Below, one piece after another: positions 33,819-46,535 of a DNA stretch of 64,000 nucleotides. The notes beneath the pieces were generated by a model that worked only from the letters and a program-made list of their open reading frames with translations, had not been told where the DNA came from and searched no databases. How positions within the stretch are numbered: the first letter of the stretch is position 1; every line of letters starts with the position of its first letter. The position numbers and the translations under genes are program-made. The DNA is taken from NCBI GenBank assembly GCA_963556695.1, contig CAUWAG010000012.1, positions 1,674,001 to 1,738,000 of the forward strand. The letters are read 5' to 3'. This stretch comes from Anthostomella pinea. Taxonomy: Eukaryota; Ascomycota; Sordariomycetes; Xylariales; Xylariaceae.

Positions 33819-35377
33819 GGTGACAACGGCGGTCCTGAGAGCTAGGTGGAGGTGATGGATCAGAGGTCAGAGAGGCAGGGGGGGAGCAATCTGAACAATC
33901 GAGCTTCTAGGATAGCAGAGGAGGGGAGAGGAGGGCAGCAAGACACGCAGCCTCTGAATACACGCGCGACGAGGAATAGGACTCAGTCGCTCTCGGAGGG
34001 AGTGAGGAAAGAAAAAGATGTCTGGATGGACAGAAGGGCAGATGGAAAGGTGGATAGATAACGTTAGGATGTGCCTAGGTCTGCAACGGTAGCGCCTAAA
34101 AGTTACAGCGGCCTGCCACTTCGGCTAAGGCGAAGAGATACAATCCCGACGCTCGACCCGCCGCGGTGACGGCCGGGCCAGCGGACGAATCACGACGCAC
34201 GCGATTACAAGCAGAGACCCGGGGATAACCAGGGCATCACTCGTCATAATGATCCAAGAGTTGAATGTCATATTGAAGCTGTAGCATACCGACTTCCAAT
34301 AGACACCCTTTGGTATCTCTTTTTTCCTCTACTATGATATTACATTTACGCCGTTGAAATAGGTAGATGTGCTATGTAGGTACCTAACAAGTAGGTCAGC
34401 CCTCTTCTCCAACGGCTCCGGAATGTGGACGGATGAAAGCGGTTGTATACGGATAACACGGTCAACGTTTCGTTTTGCAGATTGTATATTTCAGGAATGG
34501 AACTGGGATATCAATGCTATCCGGACTATGAAAGATTCCGACTTCGATGCCTCCCCCTGTATCTATACGATATCCTTGAAGGAGAGTTATACGGACTTGT
34601 GCATTCAATGGCGAGTCAGGGTATCTGTGACCAACCTGATAGAAAAGACGGCTCGGCCACATTGGGTTTCGTCGGTATTGCTTGCGAGTATTCCCAGCCT
34701 CGCCTATCCACGATTCATGCTTTTGGGACCTGGCGAACAAGCTGGTGGCTGGGGTAAAATAGAATCCCAGCGCTCAGCACAGTCTGACGGTGTACAGTAT
34801 CGTGAGTTGCATCGGCGCAACGATAGACAAAACGGCCGCGCCAGCCTTGTCCCCGTTCAGCCATGTGAAACTATTCCAGGTCTTCAGGTCGGCTCTAGCT
34901 GCGCCAAAAACAAAATTTGCTGCGTCTGGAGACCGAACAGGTGGGCCAGTGTTGTCCAATCGGCGGAATAGCAGGCTTCGGTCACTGTTACCTCGGCTCG
35001 TTATGCCGGATGCCAGCACAGAATGCGCCGCATCGACCACTGGACACTGTTAACAGGGCCGAACATCCATGAAGACGTCGCAACCGTGGAAGCAAGATAC
35101 TACACCTGTGAAGGATGTCAATATAAGACCTGAGCATGCGAAGAGGCGAGACGAGAGGGTTTATCAACGGCGCTGGTAGATGGCGGGCGGAGGCACGGCT
35201 CGGAGCTTGATTCCGGGTTTTATCGATGGGACGGGCGACGGGAGCAATGGATGGGTGCTGCATGTGAGATTCCAACAGTAACTCAGCCAGACCTTATCTC
35301 AGTACAGACCGCATGATTCCATGCAGGTGGAATTTGATGAGCTGAGGTAAGCCAGACCCCACACCTGGCAAGGTAGC

Positions 35378-35385
35378 ATTCTGCA
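35378..35385. repeat. Left target-site duplication of the hAT element
   Basis: ATTCTGCA, identical to 36149-36156 on the other side of the element. Confidence 0.85.
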
Positions 35386-36148
35386 CAGGGTTGCCCAAAA
35401 AAAAACGTATCGTATTCGTGTTTAGTATCGTATCGTATCATATCATATCGTATCGTAAAGGATTTTAATACTATATAGTATAATATATAGTATTATATAT
35501 TTGAATAAAATATATTAATTTCACCTAAAACACGTTTTGAAGCTAGTTTTAAATAGTATATTTAATTATTTTAACTTTATAAACATATTTAAACGTTTTG
35601 AAAATTAAGTTATAACAATTTTATTAGTTATTATATATTATATAAATAGAATATTGATACATAGTATATAAGCTTTATATAAAGAAATCATATATATATG
35701 TGAGATTCTAGAAGGGTCACAAGCCTTGAGGGTATGAGCGGTCGCTGCAAATGTTGTTGTTATTCTTAAGTATGCTCGGCAGGGCTAATCTACAGCTAAA
35801 TACCATACTGTACCATGCCAGGGTGGATCCACTGTTCCCTTGACAGCCCCTTAGTGGGTACTGCATCTAAGGGCACCATATCTGGGATCCAACATCTGAC
35901 AATATTATAAATAAATATTACGATGTTTAAAGCTTAATAGTTGATAAAATAATAATAGTATTAAAAAACGTTTAAACACGTCTTTAATAATTATTATTTC
36001 TCTTTTTAAAAACATATAAGATATATTAAAAATCCCACTTTTAAACCCCTGTTTAATACTATCGTATACGACTTGTATACGATAGTATAGGTTCGTATCG
36101 TATCGTATGACCTAAATACGATACTAAGTATCGTATTTTGCAACCCTG
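35386..36148. mobile_element. Non-autonomous hAT-type element, AT-rich (RIP-like) relic
   Basis: 763 bp bounded by terminal inverted repeats CAGGGTTGC / GCAACCCTG and flanked on both sides by the identical 8-mer ATTCTGCA (35378-35385 and 36149-36156). An 8-bp target duplication with CAGGG-type ends is the signature of hAT transposons. Behind each end lie subterminal arrays of GTATCGTA/ACGATAC repeats in inverted orientation. Most of the inside is very AT-rich with many TA steps, as expected after repeat-induced point mutation, except for about 35700-35910. No transposase frame survives. Confidence 0.88.
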
Positions 36149-36156
36149 ATTCTGCA
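36149..36156. repeat. Right target-site duplication of the hAT element
   Basis: ATTCTGCA, identical to 35378-35385. It lies 191 bp upstream of the bud20 start codon. Confidence 0.85.
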
Positions 36157-36346
36157 AAAGTCAACCCCACCAAAACTTATTTGCGGTCAGTGATTTTTGA
36201 GATTCACCCAAGCAGCCCAGGATACCACCAAAGCCACTCCGATCTTGCGATTAACGATTGACGTCGCCGCCTCCGACGAAACCTCGCAAACGAATCAACT
36301 GAATCTTTGCGAATCTGCCGTGCGGCTGAGATCGAGATCATTCAAC

Positions 36347-36797
36347 ATGGGCGTCGGAAACAAGCGCACCCTCACCAAGACGCGGCGGCACACGCGCGAT
36401 CTCGACCAGATCAAGGCCGACCTCCTGTCACCGAAACACCTCGACCAATTCCAGAAGACCAAGGCGAAGGAGGACTTGCCGGGTTTGGGGAAATGGTACT
36501 GCGTCGAGTGCGCCAAGTATTTCGAGAGCGAAGTGAACATGGTCTTCCACAAGAAAGGAAAGCCGCACAAGAGAAGGTACGCGCATATCAAACGGATGAT
36601 TCATATCACACAGAGTCGAGTAAATGGCGGGAGTATTTGGTTTGTTTGGTATTTGAGCTAATACCAACTTGCGCAGAGCGAAGCAGCTTCTCGAAGAACC
36701 CTTCACACAGAAGGAGGCCGAGGCTGCCGTGGGTATCGGCTTGGGTACCCAGCAATCAACCAATACTGCCGGCGGCGAAGTCGTCATGGCTACCTGA
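36347..36797 (+). CDS. bud20: Ribosome export/biogenesis zinc-finger protein Bud20
   Basis: Two exons (36347-36576, 36677-36797; 100-nt intron with GCTAAT branch site) give 116 residues. The basic N-terminus (NKRTLTKTRRHTRDLDQIKADL) is followed by a C2H2 zinc finger YCVECAKYFESEVNMVFHKK, GKPHKRR and, after the intron, AKQLLEEPFTQKEAEAAVG. This is the Bud20/ZNF593 pattern. Bud20 joins pre-60S ribosomal particles in the nucleus and helps their export. The length is normal. A hAT relic ends about 190 bp upstream of the start codon, so it may have shaped the promoter. Confidence 0.92.
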
Positions 36798-37003
36798 CCG
36801 ACGAGAACCACAAATCCGAATTCTTATAGATCAGATCAGAGTTTGGTTGGCTTTAGCGTCCGTCCGGGCAGCGGTTCGTTGCTCTTTGGCCCATAACAAC
36901 CCTTGGGGGGTATATGATATATCTCGTCGAAACTGAGGACAGAGCTATTCGACCCGGCGATACGAACTAAGCAGTATCGATGTTTAGATATTAAGTGGAC
37001 TGC

Positions 37004-37806
37004 TCATCTCAGTCCACGGGCCCTTGGCTTCACGAGACCGCTAGGGCGGCCTCTCCCTGAACCAGCTCTACCTCTCGGCTGTGCGCCGCCTCTCGACGGA
37101 GCGGGCACACGCGACTGCCGGGTGTCAGGGGTTGCGAATTTCTTGGGAGTCGGTTTGGACGAGGTTGGCGGGTTCTCTACGAAAGATATGTCGGTGGTCC
37201 TAAGGAGATAGTTAGTTCTCTGAATGAAGCACAGGACAAAATACACCCATACATGAACGTTGTCTCCCCATCCATCTCACCTGATCGTTCCGTGCTTCGG
37301 GATCGTACTGTGTGTAGTTGTCTGATTAGTCGTGATCTCATCGAACAAGACGACCTTCGGTTGTGTCCTACCTGGCAGACTTGTTGATGGCTCCTCATTC
37401 TGTTTCGCTCTACGAAACGACTCCGCAATCGGTCCCTATGCGCTCGATTAGACTCAAGCCGACATATACTAATTTGGCATACCTCGCGCACCTCGGGGAA
37501 GTCAACGCAGAAGGCGTTCATGTTGAGCCCATACTGGAAGCTCGCAAAGCTCTCGCTGAAACGGGCCAGGCTCTCGTGCATCAATTGGAAGTGCATCATG
37601 TTGGCTTCCAGGTCGGCGACGGCGTCTGAGAGCTCGGCGAAGGCGGGTTCGAAGACGTTCAGCGGGAAGGGCTCGCTGCCCTCTGCGCTTCGCTGGGCAG
37701 ACTCGCGGAAGGACGAGCGCGATGAGGGGCGGAGGGGTGTTGTCGGACGCGATCGCGAGGTGGAGCGCGGTCGCTTTGCGCTGTCGTGGCCCTCACTTGC
37801 AGACAT
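37004..37806 (-). CDS. dam1: DASH complex subunit Dam1
   Basis: Four exons (37806-37492, 37435-37372, 37307-37253, 37199-37004) splice in frame to 209 residues. After a Ser/Arg/Pro-rich start comes the Dam1 core FAELSDAVADLEANMMHFQL, MHESLARFSESFASFQYGLN and MNAFCVDFPEGPIAESFRRA. The C-tail has TTFMTTDISFVENPP and a basic RG/RPS-rich end. Dam1 is part of the outer-kinetochore DASH ring that couples chromosomes to microtubules; its C-tail is the Aurora-kinase target in yeast. An alternative reading at exon 3 (YDPEARNDQ) was discarded because it breaks the frame with exon 4. Confidence 0.9.
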
Positions 37807-38792
37807 GATTTGTTTGAGGGCGTGCCGAAGCTGTAGTCAAGTGTCCAGAGAAGTGTGTAGCAAGAGGTGGCCCTTGAGGTCGCGTGTACACATAGGTTAT
37901 CGACAGCAACACGGATTGTTTGACGACAGCAACGGAAGACGGGATGTACTGGTGGTGGTGGGGTGCTCTTCCACTGATCTACCGGCACGGTACACTAAAC
38001 CCTCATAAGTCTCCATACACCACCCGTCCATTAACCAACGGTAAATCATTAAATCGAAATAAGCACTATGAAATAAGCATTAAAGATGGCGTATTAAACC
38101 AGAGCTGCTTATCTTTACATGCTTATTTAAAAATTTTTACAATTAATCTAGAGTCTTATTATATGGCGCGTACGGAGACTTATGAGGGCTGAGTGTAGCG
38201 CACGTGCTCAGTGAGGGTACAGGCACGACAGGGCACCCTCAACTCCCAGCAGAGTGGAAGCTTTCCCGCCATTGACACAACGGGAATGATTCCAGAATTC
38301 AGCCCCCAAACTCTCCCTCCTTTCCATCCTACCGTCAAGTACTACATGCACTAGCTTGTAGCTTTTCGATATATCCTGCACACTCTCATTCAACCAGACA
38401 ATTATTATCGTTATACCTACGTGGACCAATTACCTATCGTGCGGTACGACGTTGCTAGCCGAACCCCTGTACCAGTACCATTGGCCCAGCAAAAGTCGTG
38501 CTCGGTGCTCTACTGCAACCCAACCCACCTCGCCGCATTGCGCATCACCATTCACGTATCATAGTGTCAGCACTTGAGGGTCGACAACTGGTGAACAGTA
38601 GGATACAACAGCCGCAGACACTCCATTACCACAGTCGCTAGCTTTCGGGATTTCCAACGATCCGCATCAATTCTGGCCCCCCTCGTCAAGTGATCCGTCG
38701 ACTCCGCCTCCTTCGCCCGCAGGAGAGATCTTGCGCCGTCGTTCGGCTCCGCCGGCCATCTGTTAAGCGCCTGTCGTGGAGTACTGGGCCTT
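37807..38792. other. Divergent region with a MITE
   Basis: This lies between dam1 (minus) and the CRAL-TRIO gene (plus). It holds MITE copy 2 at 37991-38197. The remainder is promoter and leader DNA, C-rich towards the right. Confidence 0.6.
37991..38197. mobile_element. MITE copy 2 (TA target site)
   Basis: 207 bp from TACACTAAACCCTCATAAGT to the inverse of TACACTCAGCCCTCATAAGT. The inverted repeats extend through TCTCCRTAC. The inside is AT-rich and includes two diverged ATAAGCA/TGCTTAT palindromes. Confidence 0.82.
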
Positions 38793-40835
<2,043 letters not shown>

Positions 40836-41158
40836 TGGGTTACGTCACCTCACGCAACAGTCAGCGTCGGGCAATGAGGATTAGGTACGAGGTTAGGAAC
40901 GAGTATTTGGTATGCAGGACCGCAGGTAATGGGGTTGGGGTGGCCGGACCTGTATAGACAGCAACACGATCCTAGGAGATGGAGATGGAGACCTCCTACA
41001 CTTCTCAGAACTGCAATTCATCCTGCAAGACGACCAGAGGCTTTCTCGTTCTGTCATGCCGAACTTTCTCGCTCTCAGCTCTATATCCCGCATAGCCGTG
41101 AATCTGTGTCGGTGCCGTCTGATCTCGTCTGGTCTCGTCTCATCACACACGTTATATC
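40836..41158. other. Convergent 3' region
   Basis: Short spacer between the convergent CRAL-TRIO and hnt1 genes; nothing else seen. Confidence 0.6.
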
Positions 41159-41957
41159 TTACATCTTGGCCTTGACCTCCTCGAAGTACGCCTTGAGTGC
41201 GTCCATGTCCGCGGGCTCCGTGGGCCAGCCAATGCCAAGACCCTCCTTCTCGTTGGGCTTGGGGATCTAGAACCCTGATTAGTATACTCTCTCAACGGTA
41301 CATGACAGCGTGAGTCCCTACCATGTGGAAGTGAACCTATACATAGACATCGTTAGTTAGTCAGTACCCATGACTTCAGTGTTCAGTGTTCAGGGGTCGG
41401 TGGAGACACGGCGGGGGCGAAAACTCACGTGGTCGACGACCTGGTGCGCGATGCGGCCGTTGTTCTGCAGGATGTTGTAGTTCTCGGCTCCGGTAACCTT
41501 GACCAGCTTCTTGGCGATGGGCTAGATATCACACAGCATGAGTTTCAGCCCCTCCTGATCACGCCGGACCTGCATCTAGGCAGCGGTGTAGAGGACGGAT
41601 GACATACCAAGATCTCGCTTAGGTGCTCGTCGGGGATGTCGGTGAGTTTCTCGCCGTGGAACTTGGGGATGACGAGCTGGTGGGTGGTGGTGATGTGTAA
41701 GTAAGGTACAATAGGATGAGATCCGGTAGTCTGGAGAGGGATGAGGCATGTCGGCTTACAGCATGGCCCTTGCTGAGCGGGCCGATGTCCAGGAAAGCGA
41801 GTGTTTTGTCGCTCTCGAAGAGCTTGAAGCATGGGATCTCTCCTGTTTGGTGGCGTTAGTGGCGTGTGGGCTAGTCGTTGGAGGTTTTGGCTCCGGTAGA
41901 GTTACTGTCATCGGGGGACTAGCCTTTGATGATCTTGCAGAAGATGCACGCTGCCAT
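41159..41957 (-). CDS. hnt1: HIT-family adenosine phosphoramidase Hnt1 (HINT)
   Basis: Six exons (41957-41924, 41842-41760, 41676-41608, 41521-41429, 41336-41322, 41266-41159) give 133 residues. Marks are MAACIFCKIIKGEIPCFKLF, FLDIGPLSKGHALVIPKFH, NYNILQNNGRIAHQVVDH and the histidine triad HVHFHMIPKP. Hnt1 hydrolyses AMP-lysine and related phosphoramidates. Two features are odd. Intron 1 must start with GC (AAAG/GCTAGT), because a TAG follows in frame and no GT is available there. Exon 5 is just 15 nt and carries VHFHM, two of the three catalytic histidines. The remaining introns are ordinary GT-AG of 55-92 nt. Confidence 0.93.
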
Positions 41958-43413
41958 TTTTGAAGTCATTGGTGGGTGTGGTAGATGAACAGCTTGTTTG
42001 TGCTATGATTCGTGGAGTGTTGCTTGATATATGTCTGAGTGTCTCTGGCGGAGGCTATAAGTTGACTGGACGAAGCTCGGTATCTCTCTCAGCTGGAAAC
42101 AGTCCGTCAGATGGAGGGGAGCAAGCGGCTCTTTCGGCCCCACTAGAATTATGCTCTAGCGGCTGAACTCCGGCGGAGCACACAGTTCAGCCCAACCCCT
42201 TTCCACCTCCGCCCCTGGCAACCGGGCAGCCCCTTGCGTTTGCACCACCTCAATATAATCCTCAGTTTGGGCAGATTGTCTTCATCGGAGTGGGTAGGGT
42301 TAAACGACGCGCCTTCTGCCTTTTACCGAAAACGCCTGTGATCCACCCACCAAACTCCGTTTACCAATCTTTGGAACACACTCTTCGCAGTCTGCGAATT
42401 CGTTTTGCTCAACTGCGCCCCGTTTCATTTTTGGGAAGTCGCGTTTTCCCCACCCACACCCACCGCACCTGCCGTGTTGTTCCTGCCTTCCGCTGCACCA
42501 TTGAGCTGCACAATTGAATGCCCGCTCCACTTTTGCCCGTGTCGCACTTTCCATTTTTCGCGCTCCTTCCATTTTGTCATTCCGCACTCCAATTGTGAAC
42601 CCCTATTACCGATGCACGTTGCTCATGGGCAATAATGATGTCTGGAATAAGCACCAATGCTGATGTTAGTCAATTGATTGCAGCTTATAACGATGCTTAT
42701 TCCGCACGCAGATATTCATCCCGTATGCTGCACCACTCGTATTGTGTTTCTCACAACCAGCTACCACTACTCCTTGCTCCGACCAGCTATTCAATATAGT
42801 GATCCCTTATTTGATGTTTGCTGAGTATCTCAGAATGGCTTATGCGGACTCTGGCCTGATGCCCTGTTTAATCAAGATCACAATGTCGAGTCCCAATGCC
42901 CATCCATCCGTTGCTGCACACAAGCTTAGTACTAGCAGTCGTAATGCGACCAGCTCATGGACAGACAGCATCACCAACGGTGAGCAGCGACAGCGAGAGC
43001 GACAGTGGGATCGACAATACCACCAAGGTGGCCAGCGACAGTAGGAACGTATTATAGCACTGGTCGAAGACAGGTGTGGTACGTACTCGCGCTTCAACAG
43101 ACTTTTTGAGGCTCGAAGTTGGAGTATCGGTCGATTTTCCAGTACCACAGTCAAGATATAATGCCTTATGAGCTGCGCTTCACCGCTCGATTCTCCGAAC
43201 TGCCCGAGTCGAGATGTTTCAGCTTGATCACACACCCCACTTAGGCCGTCAGCCTCATTGCGCAACAGCACCCTTCCAAGCTGAATGCTCCGTAACCCAT
43301 TCAACAAATCCAGGCCAATACCAAGAACTGGTTGAAGAGGGCGAAGTATTTCTACCGCATCTGTTCTCAACAACGAAAGGTTCATTGCCAACTCTTTCGG
43401 TTTCACCAACAAC
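41958..43413. other. Divergent region with a small palindromic element
   Basis: This lies between hnt1 (minus) and the gelsolin-like gene (plus). A GGAATAAGC-type element sits at 42642-42704. I see no gene. Confidence 0.55.
42642..42704. repeat. Small palindromic element, GGAATAAGC family
   Basis: Starts CTGGAATAAGCACC and ends ATGCTTATTCCG, with inner TGCAGCTTATAA text and a 40-base middle. The same terminal motif occurs at 20146, 47884 and inside a MITE at 44793. Confidence 0.65.
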
Positions 43414-44595
43414 ATGCCACCACACGAAGGTTTAGTGCACACGAAGGAGTACGACTGGAGGGACAGCAATGTCGAAGCAATCGGTACAGAGATCGACCAC
43501 AAAGTCAAGTACAACTCCGCAGCAACCGAGCCAGCCTGGCAGGACGTCGGGCAGGCTCCTGGGCTGCAAATCTGGCGCATTGAGGACTTCCAGGTAGTCG
43601 CCTGGCCCAAAAATCGATACGGCGACTTCCATGAAGGAGACAGCTACATCGTATTGCACTCCTACAAGGTAAGCAACAAGGATGGACAAGAGAAGATAGG
43701 CCACGACATCTTCTTCTGGCTGGGGAGCAAGACCTCGCAGGACGAGGCAGGCACGGCGGCCTACAAGACAGTCGAGCTCGATGAGTTCCTGGACGGGGTA
43801 GCGACACAGCACCGTGAGCTCCAGAAAGAGCCTTCGGAGGATTTTGTGGCCTTGTTCTCACGGATCCGGATCCTGTCTGGCGGTGTTCGCTCTGGCTTCA
43901 CCCACGTTGAGATGAATGAAGAGCCCAAGGAGACTCCCATGCTTCTCCGGATCTTCAAGCACCCCTCCGCCAGACGGGCTGACTCGATCATGGTCCACGA
44001 GGTTGAACCGACGTGGAAGAGTCTGGACGAGAACGATGTCTTTGTGCTGGAACGCAATGACAAGATCTGGGTATGGCAAGGAAAATCTTGTAGCCCGATG
44101 GAGAAGGCGAAGGCTGCGCAGGTGGTAAACGACATGACGATTGCGAAGCACGTTGATGTCGAGGTGCTATCACAATCGGAATCGCGATCGCGAACAGTGG
44201 TCAGCATGCTGGGAGGCGATGAGGCAGAAGGCCCGTTCACATCACCTAGGCCCGTGACACCCAACGCAAGCCAGCGTCCTCGCAAGTTATGGCGTCTTTC
44301 CGATGCTTCGGGACGCCTCGAGTTTGGCGTGGTCAAAGAGGGCCAAGACATCGGGATGTCTGACCTGGAAAGCAACGATGTCTTCCTTCTCGATACTGGT
44401 CACAGTGTCTGGGTTTGGCAGGGCTCGCAAGCGAGTAAGGGGGAGAAGGCCATGTGGATCAAGGTGGCCGAGTCGTACATTCGCCAGCTTGCTGATGCAG
44501 CGGAAAACGGAGACGCGCACCGATGTCCCATCTCCAAGGTCGTGGAGGGAAATGAAAGCCCGGCTTTTGTCAAAGCGTTGGAAGCGTACTTTTAG
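43414..44595 (+). CDS. Gelsolin-repeat actin-binding protein (severin/CapG-like)
   Basis: A single exon of 393 residues, starting MPPHEGLVHTKEYDW. Three gelsolin-like domains are visible: (1) LQIWRIEDFQVVAWPKNRYG, FHEGDSYIVLHSY, HDIFFWLGSKTSQDEAGTAA, YKTVELDEFL; (2) LLRIFKHPSARRADSIMVHE, LDENDVFVLERNDKIWVWQG; (3) KLWRLSDASGRLEFGVVKEG, LESNDVFLLDTGHSVWVWQG. Three repeats is the size of severin, fragmin and CapG, which cap or sever actin filaments in response to calcium or PIP2. Yeasts lack this family, while many filamentous fungi have one copy. Whether the fungal protein severs or only caps cannot be told from sequence. Confidence 0.9.
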   Translation: MPPHEGLVHTKEYDWRDSNVEAIGTEIDHKVKYNSAATEPAWQDVGQAPGLQIWRIEDFQVVAWPKNRYGDFHEGDSYIVLHSYKVSNKDGQEKIGHDIFFWLGSKTSQDEAGTAAYKTVELDEFLDGVATQHRELQKEPSEDFVALFSRIRILSGGVRSGFTHVEMNEEPKETPMLLRIFKHPSARRADSIMVHEVEPTWKSLDENDVFVLERNDKIWVWQGKSCSPMEKAKAAQVVNDMTIAKHVDVEVLSQSESRSRTVVSMLGGDEAEGPFTSPRPVTPNASQRPRKLWRLSDASGRLEFGVVKEGQDIGMSDLESNDVFLLDTGHSVWVWQGSQASKGEKAMWIKVAESYIRQLADAAENGDAHRCPISKVVEGNESPAFVKALEAYF

Positions 44596-44712
44596 GGTAT
44601 GCTTACGAGACTCACTGGGACGTGCAGACAACCTTGAATAGAGCAGGAATCTCCCCTGCGAGAGTCAGTCATCAGTGCCCCCTTGAATTTGCACCCATAC
44701 GAGCGTCATTCA

Positions 44713-44928
44713 TACACTGAACCCTCATAAGTCTCCGTACACGGTCCTTCTAGCAAGCAACGGTATATTAATCAAATCGGAATAACCACACCGGAATAAG
44801 CAGTTGTTCTTTAATTCGCCATGCTTGACGCTTATTCCAGGGCGCTTTTCCCAGTATTTCCAACTCTCCCACTGGTGGTCTGGATCTTGCCAACATGCGC
44901 GTACGGAGGCTTATGAGGGCTGAGTGTA
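44713..44928. mobile_element. MITE copy 3 (TA target site) with nested palindrome
   Basis: 216 bp from TACACTGAACCCTCATAAGT to the inverse of TACACTCAGCCCTCATAAGC. A GGAATAAGC...GCTTATTCC element lies inside at about 44793-44838. Confidence 0.83.
44793..44838. repeat. GGAATAAGC-type palindrome nested in MITE copy 3
   Basis: CGGAATAAGCAG on the left and CGCTTATTCCAG on the right, in inverted orientation, about 46 bp in all. Confidence 0.6.
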
Positions 44929-45173
44929 GCCAGGTCAGTGAGGAAGTAGACGTGCCATGCCGTGCTGCTTGAGGTAGTCTTACCCGATTTCGTGGAGTGT
45001 GTTGGAGAGGGTTGAAGGCGCCTGGACTTCAAGTTCAAGCCTGGCGCCTTGAGGTGTGTGCCCATCATGCTTGACCTCGAGCCCCTTTTTCCTCTTTCGG
45101 GAGCCGTGCATTTCGGGAATTGTCCTCAAGAAAATGAAGATGAATGGTTTATACGAAGGAAACTATACCAGCC

Positions 45174-46535
45174 CGATCGTGCCTTTCCAGGACCGTCTCG
45201 CTCTCTGACCTCCGTCAAGATTGGGCTCTATCCCTACCTCAGCAGCAGCACCAGCAGCCATAGCTCCTCGGAGACAAGGGACCGTGTTGGGTTGGGTGAC
45301 CACTGGTCACAGTAAGTACACCTTCGAGCGGCAGTTGTGTGATTGTTCCACTTGTCACAATATACTGACGCAAAGTGATTAGGCAAGCGACAACGCTTGC
45401 ATTAATTCTCCTCTTCCCCCTCCTTTGTGCTTTCTTTGTGGTCGGTCGAGTAAATGCCTTTGCTTTGGCTTTGCTCGACCGTACCTCTTCATACCTTCCT
45501 TTCTCTGTTCTTGAAGGGTCGAGCAAGCATCCCGCTTATTCAAGTGTCTCGTCATAACTCTCTTTCTGGCACTCGTCAACAATGTTGACTCAACATTGGG
45601 TTCCAACACCAGCTTGATGGTGCCTCTTCAGGGCCGTCTCGCTCTCTGGCCTTCGTCAACGTTGGGTTCTCTCGTTCTCTGGCCTTTACCAACATTAGGT
45701 GCATCACCAGCTCGATCGTGCCTCTTCAGCGTGGTGCCTTCCTTTTTCTCTTCTAAGAGAACCGAGCAAGCATTCCGCTTATTCGACCGTGCCTCGTCGT
45801 ACCTTCCTTTTTCTCCTTCTGGCCTTCCCTCGACATCTGTTCATTCGACCAGCTCGATCGTGCCTCTTCAGGGTTCTCTCGCTCTTTGGTCTTCGTCAAC
45901 CTTGGGTTCCGTCACCAGCTCGATTGTGCTTCTTCAGCGTGGTGCCTCGTCATACCTTCCTTTTCCTCTGTCTGAGCTTGCTCGACCGTGACTCTTCATC
46001 TGGCCTTACCTCAATATCTGTTCATTCAACCAGCTCGATCCTCTCTTTTTTCTGCCCGTCATCGAAGCACAAGTATTCGGGACGTTCAGCATCGTCAAGC
46101 TCAGCCTCAGTACCAGCAGCATATACCACCTCAGTGACAGACTCAAGCTGGATCCCCGGTACGAGCAGTCCACCACTGCTGAGCTGCCCTACCCTGCCAC
46201 AAAACTCCTCATCGTGCTCTGGCCCACGCCTTTGAATCAAAGCTGCAGGCACTCGACCGTGCCTCTTCATGGTGGTCGTCTTGCAACCTCCGCGATGATT
46301 CGACCGTGCTTCTTCAGGGAGGTGCCCCGCACTCTAGCCACGCAGGCACTCGACCGTGCTTCTTCATGGTGTTGCGGTCGTCTCCCAGTCTGGCCTCGCC
46401 ATGAGATAGCGCTGCAGGCACTCGACCGTGCCTATTCATGGCGCTGCCTCGTATTCTGACCACTCCACAGCATAGCGGTGGCAGGCACTCGGGCGTGCCT
46501 CTTCATGGCGTTGCCTCGACCGTGCCTCTTTATGG
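45174..46535 (+). repeat. Degenerate direct-repeat field (CGACCGTGCCTCTTCA motif)
   Basis: About 14 copies of a 16-20 bp core, consensus CGAYCGTGCCTCTTCAKGG, all on the same strand. They lie near 45174, 45477, 45611, 45712, 45785, 45855, 45921, 45983, 46254, 46299, 46351, 46423, 46490 and 46517. In the left half, longer units recur around the core: CTCGCTCTCTGGCCTTCGTC with CAACGTTGGGTTC, and TGCCTCGTCATACCTTCC. In the right half, GGCAGGCACT precedes several cores. Spacing is irregular (28 to about 300 bp) and not a multiple of three, so it is a DNA-level repeat rather than a coding one. Confidence 0.8.

Larger units (their letters stand above)
33819..36346. other. Intergenic region containing an AT-rich hAT-type relic
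   Basis: No gene is supported. 33819-35377 holds the aconitase promoter plus unremarkable sequence. 35386-36148 is the transposon relic (listed separately). 36157-36346 is the bud20 promoter and leader. Confidence 0.6.

Noticed and set aside
34369..34971. 200-residue + strand frame upstream of the hAT relic
   Set aside because: No recognisable motifs, and two other frames of similar length overlap it; chance open frame.
37254..37320. Alternative dam1 exon reading TQYDPEARNDQ
   Set aside because: It looks protein-like but cannot be joined in phase to the next exon; the model ending in TTFM keeps frame to the stop.
45174..46535. A repeat-containing protein encoded by the repeat field
   Set aside because: Spacing between cores is not a multiple of three and every frame is interrupted by stops.
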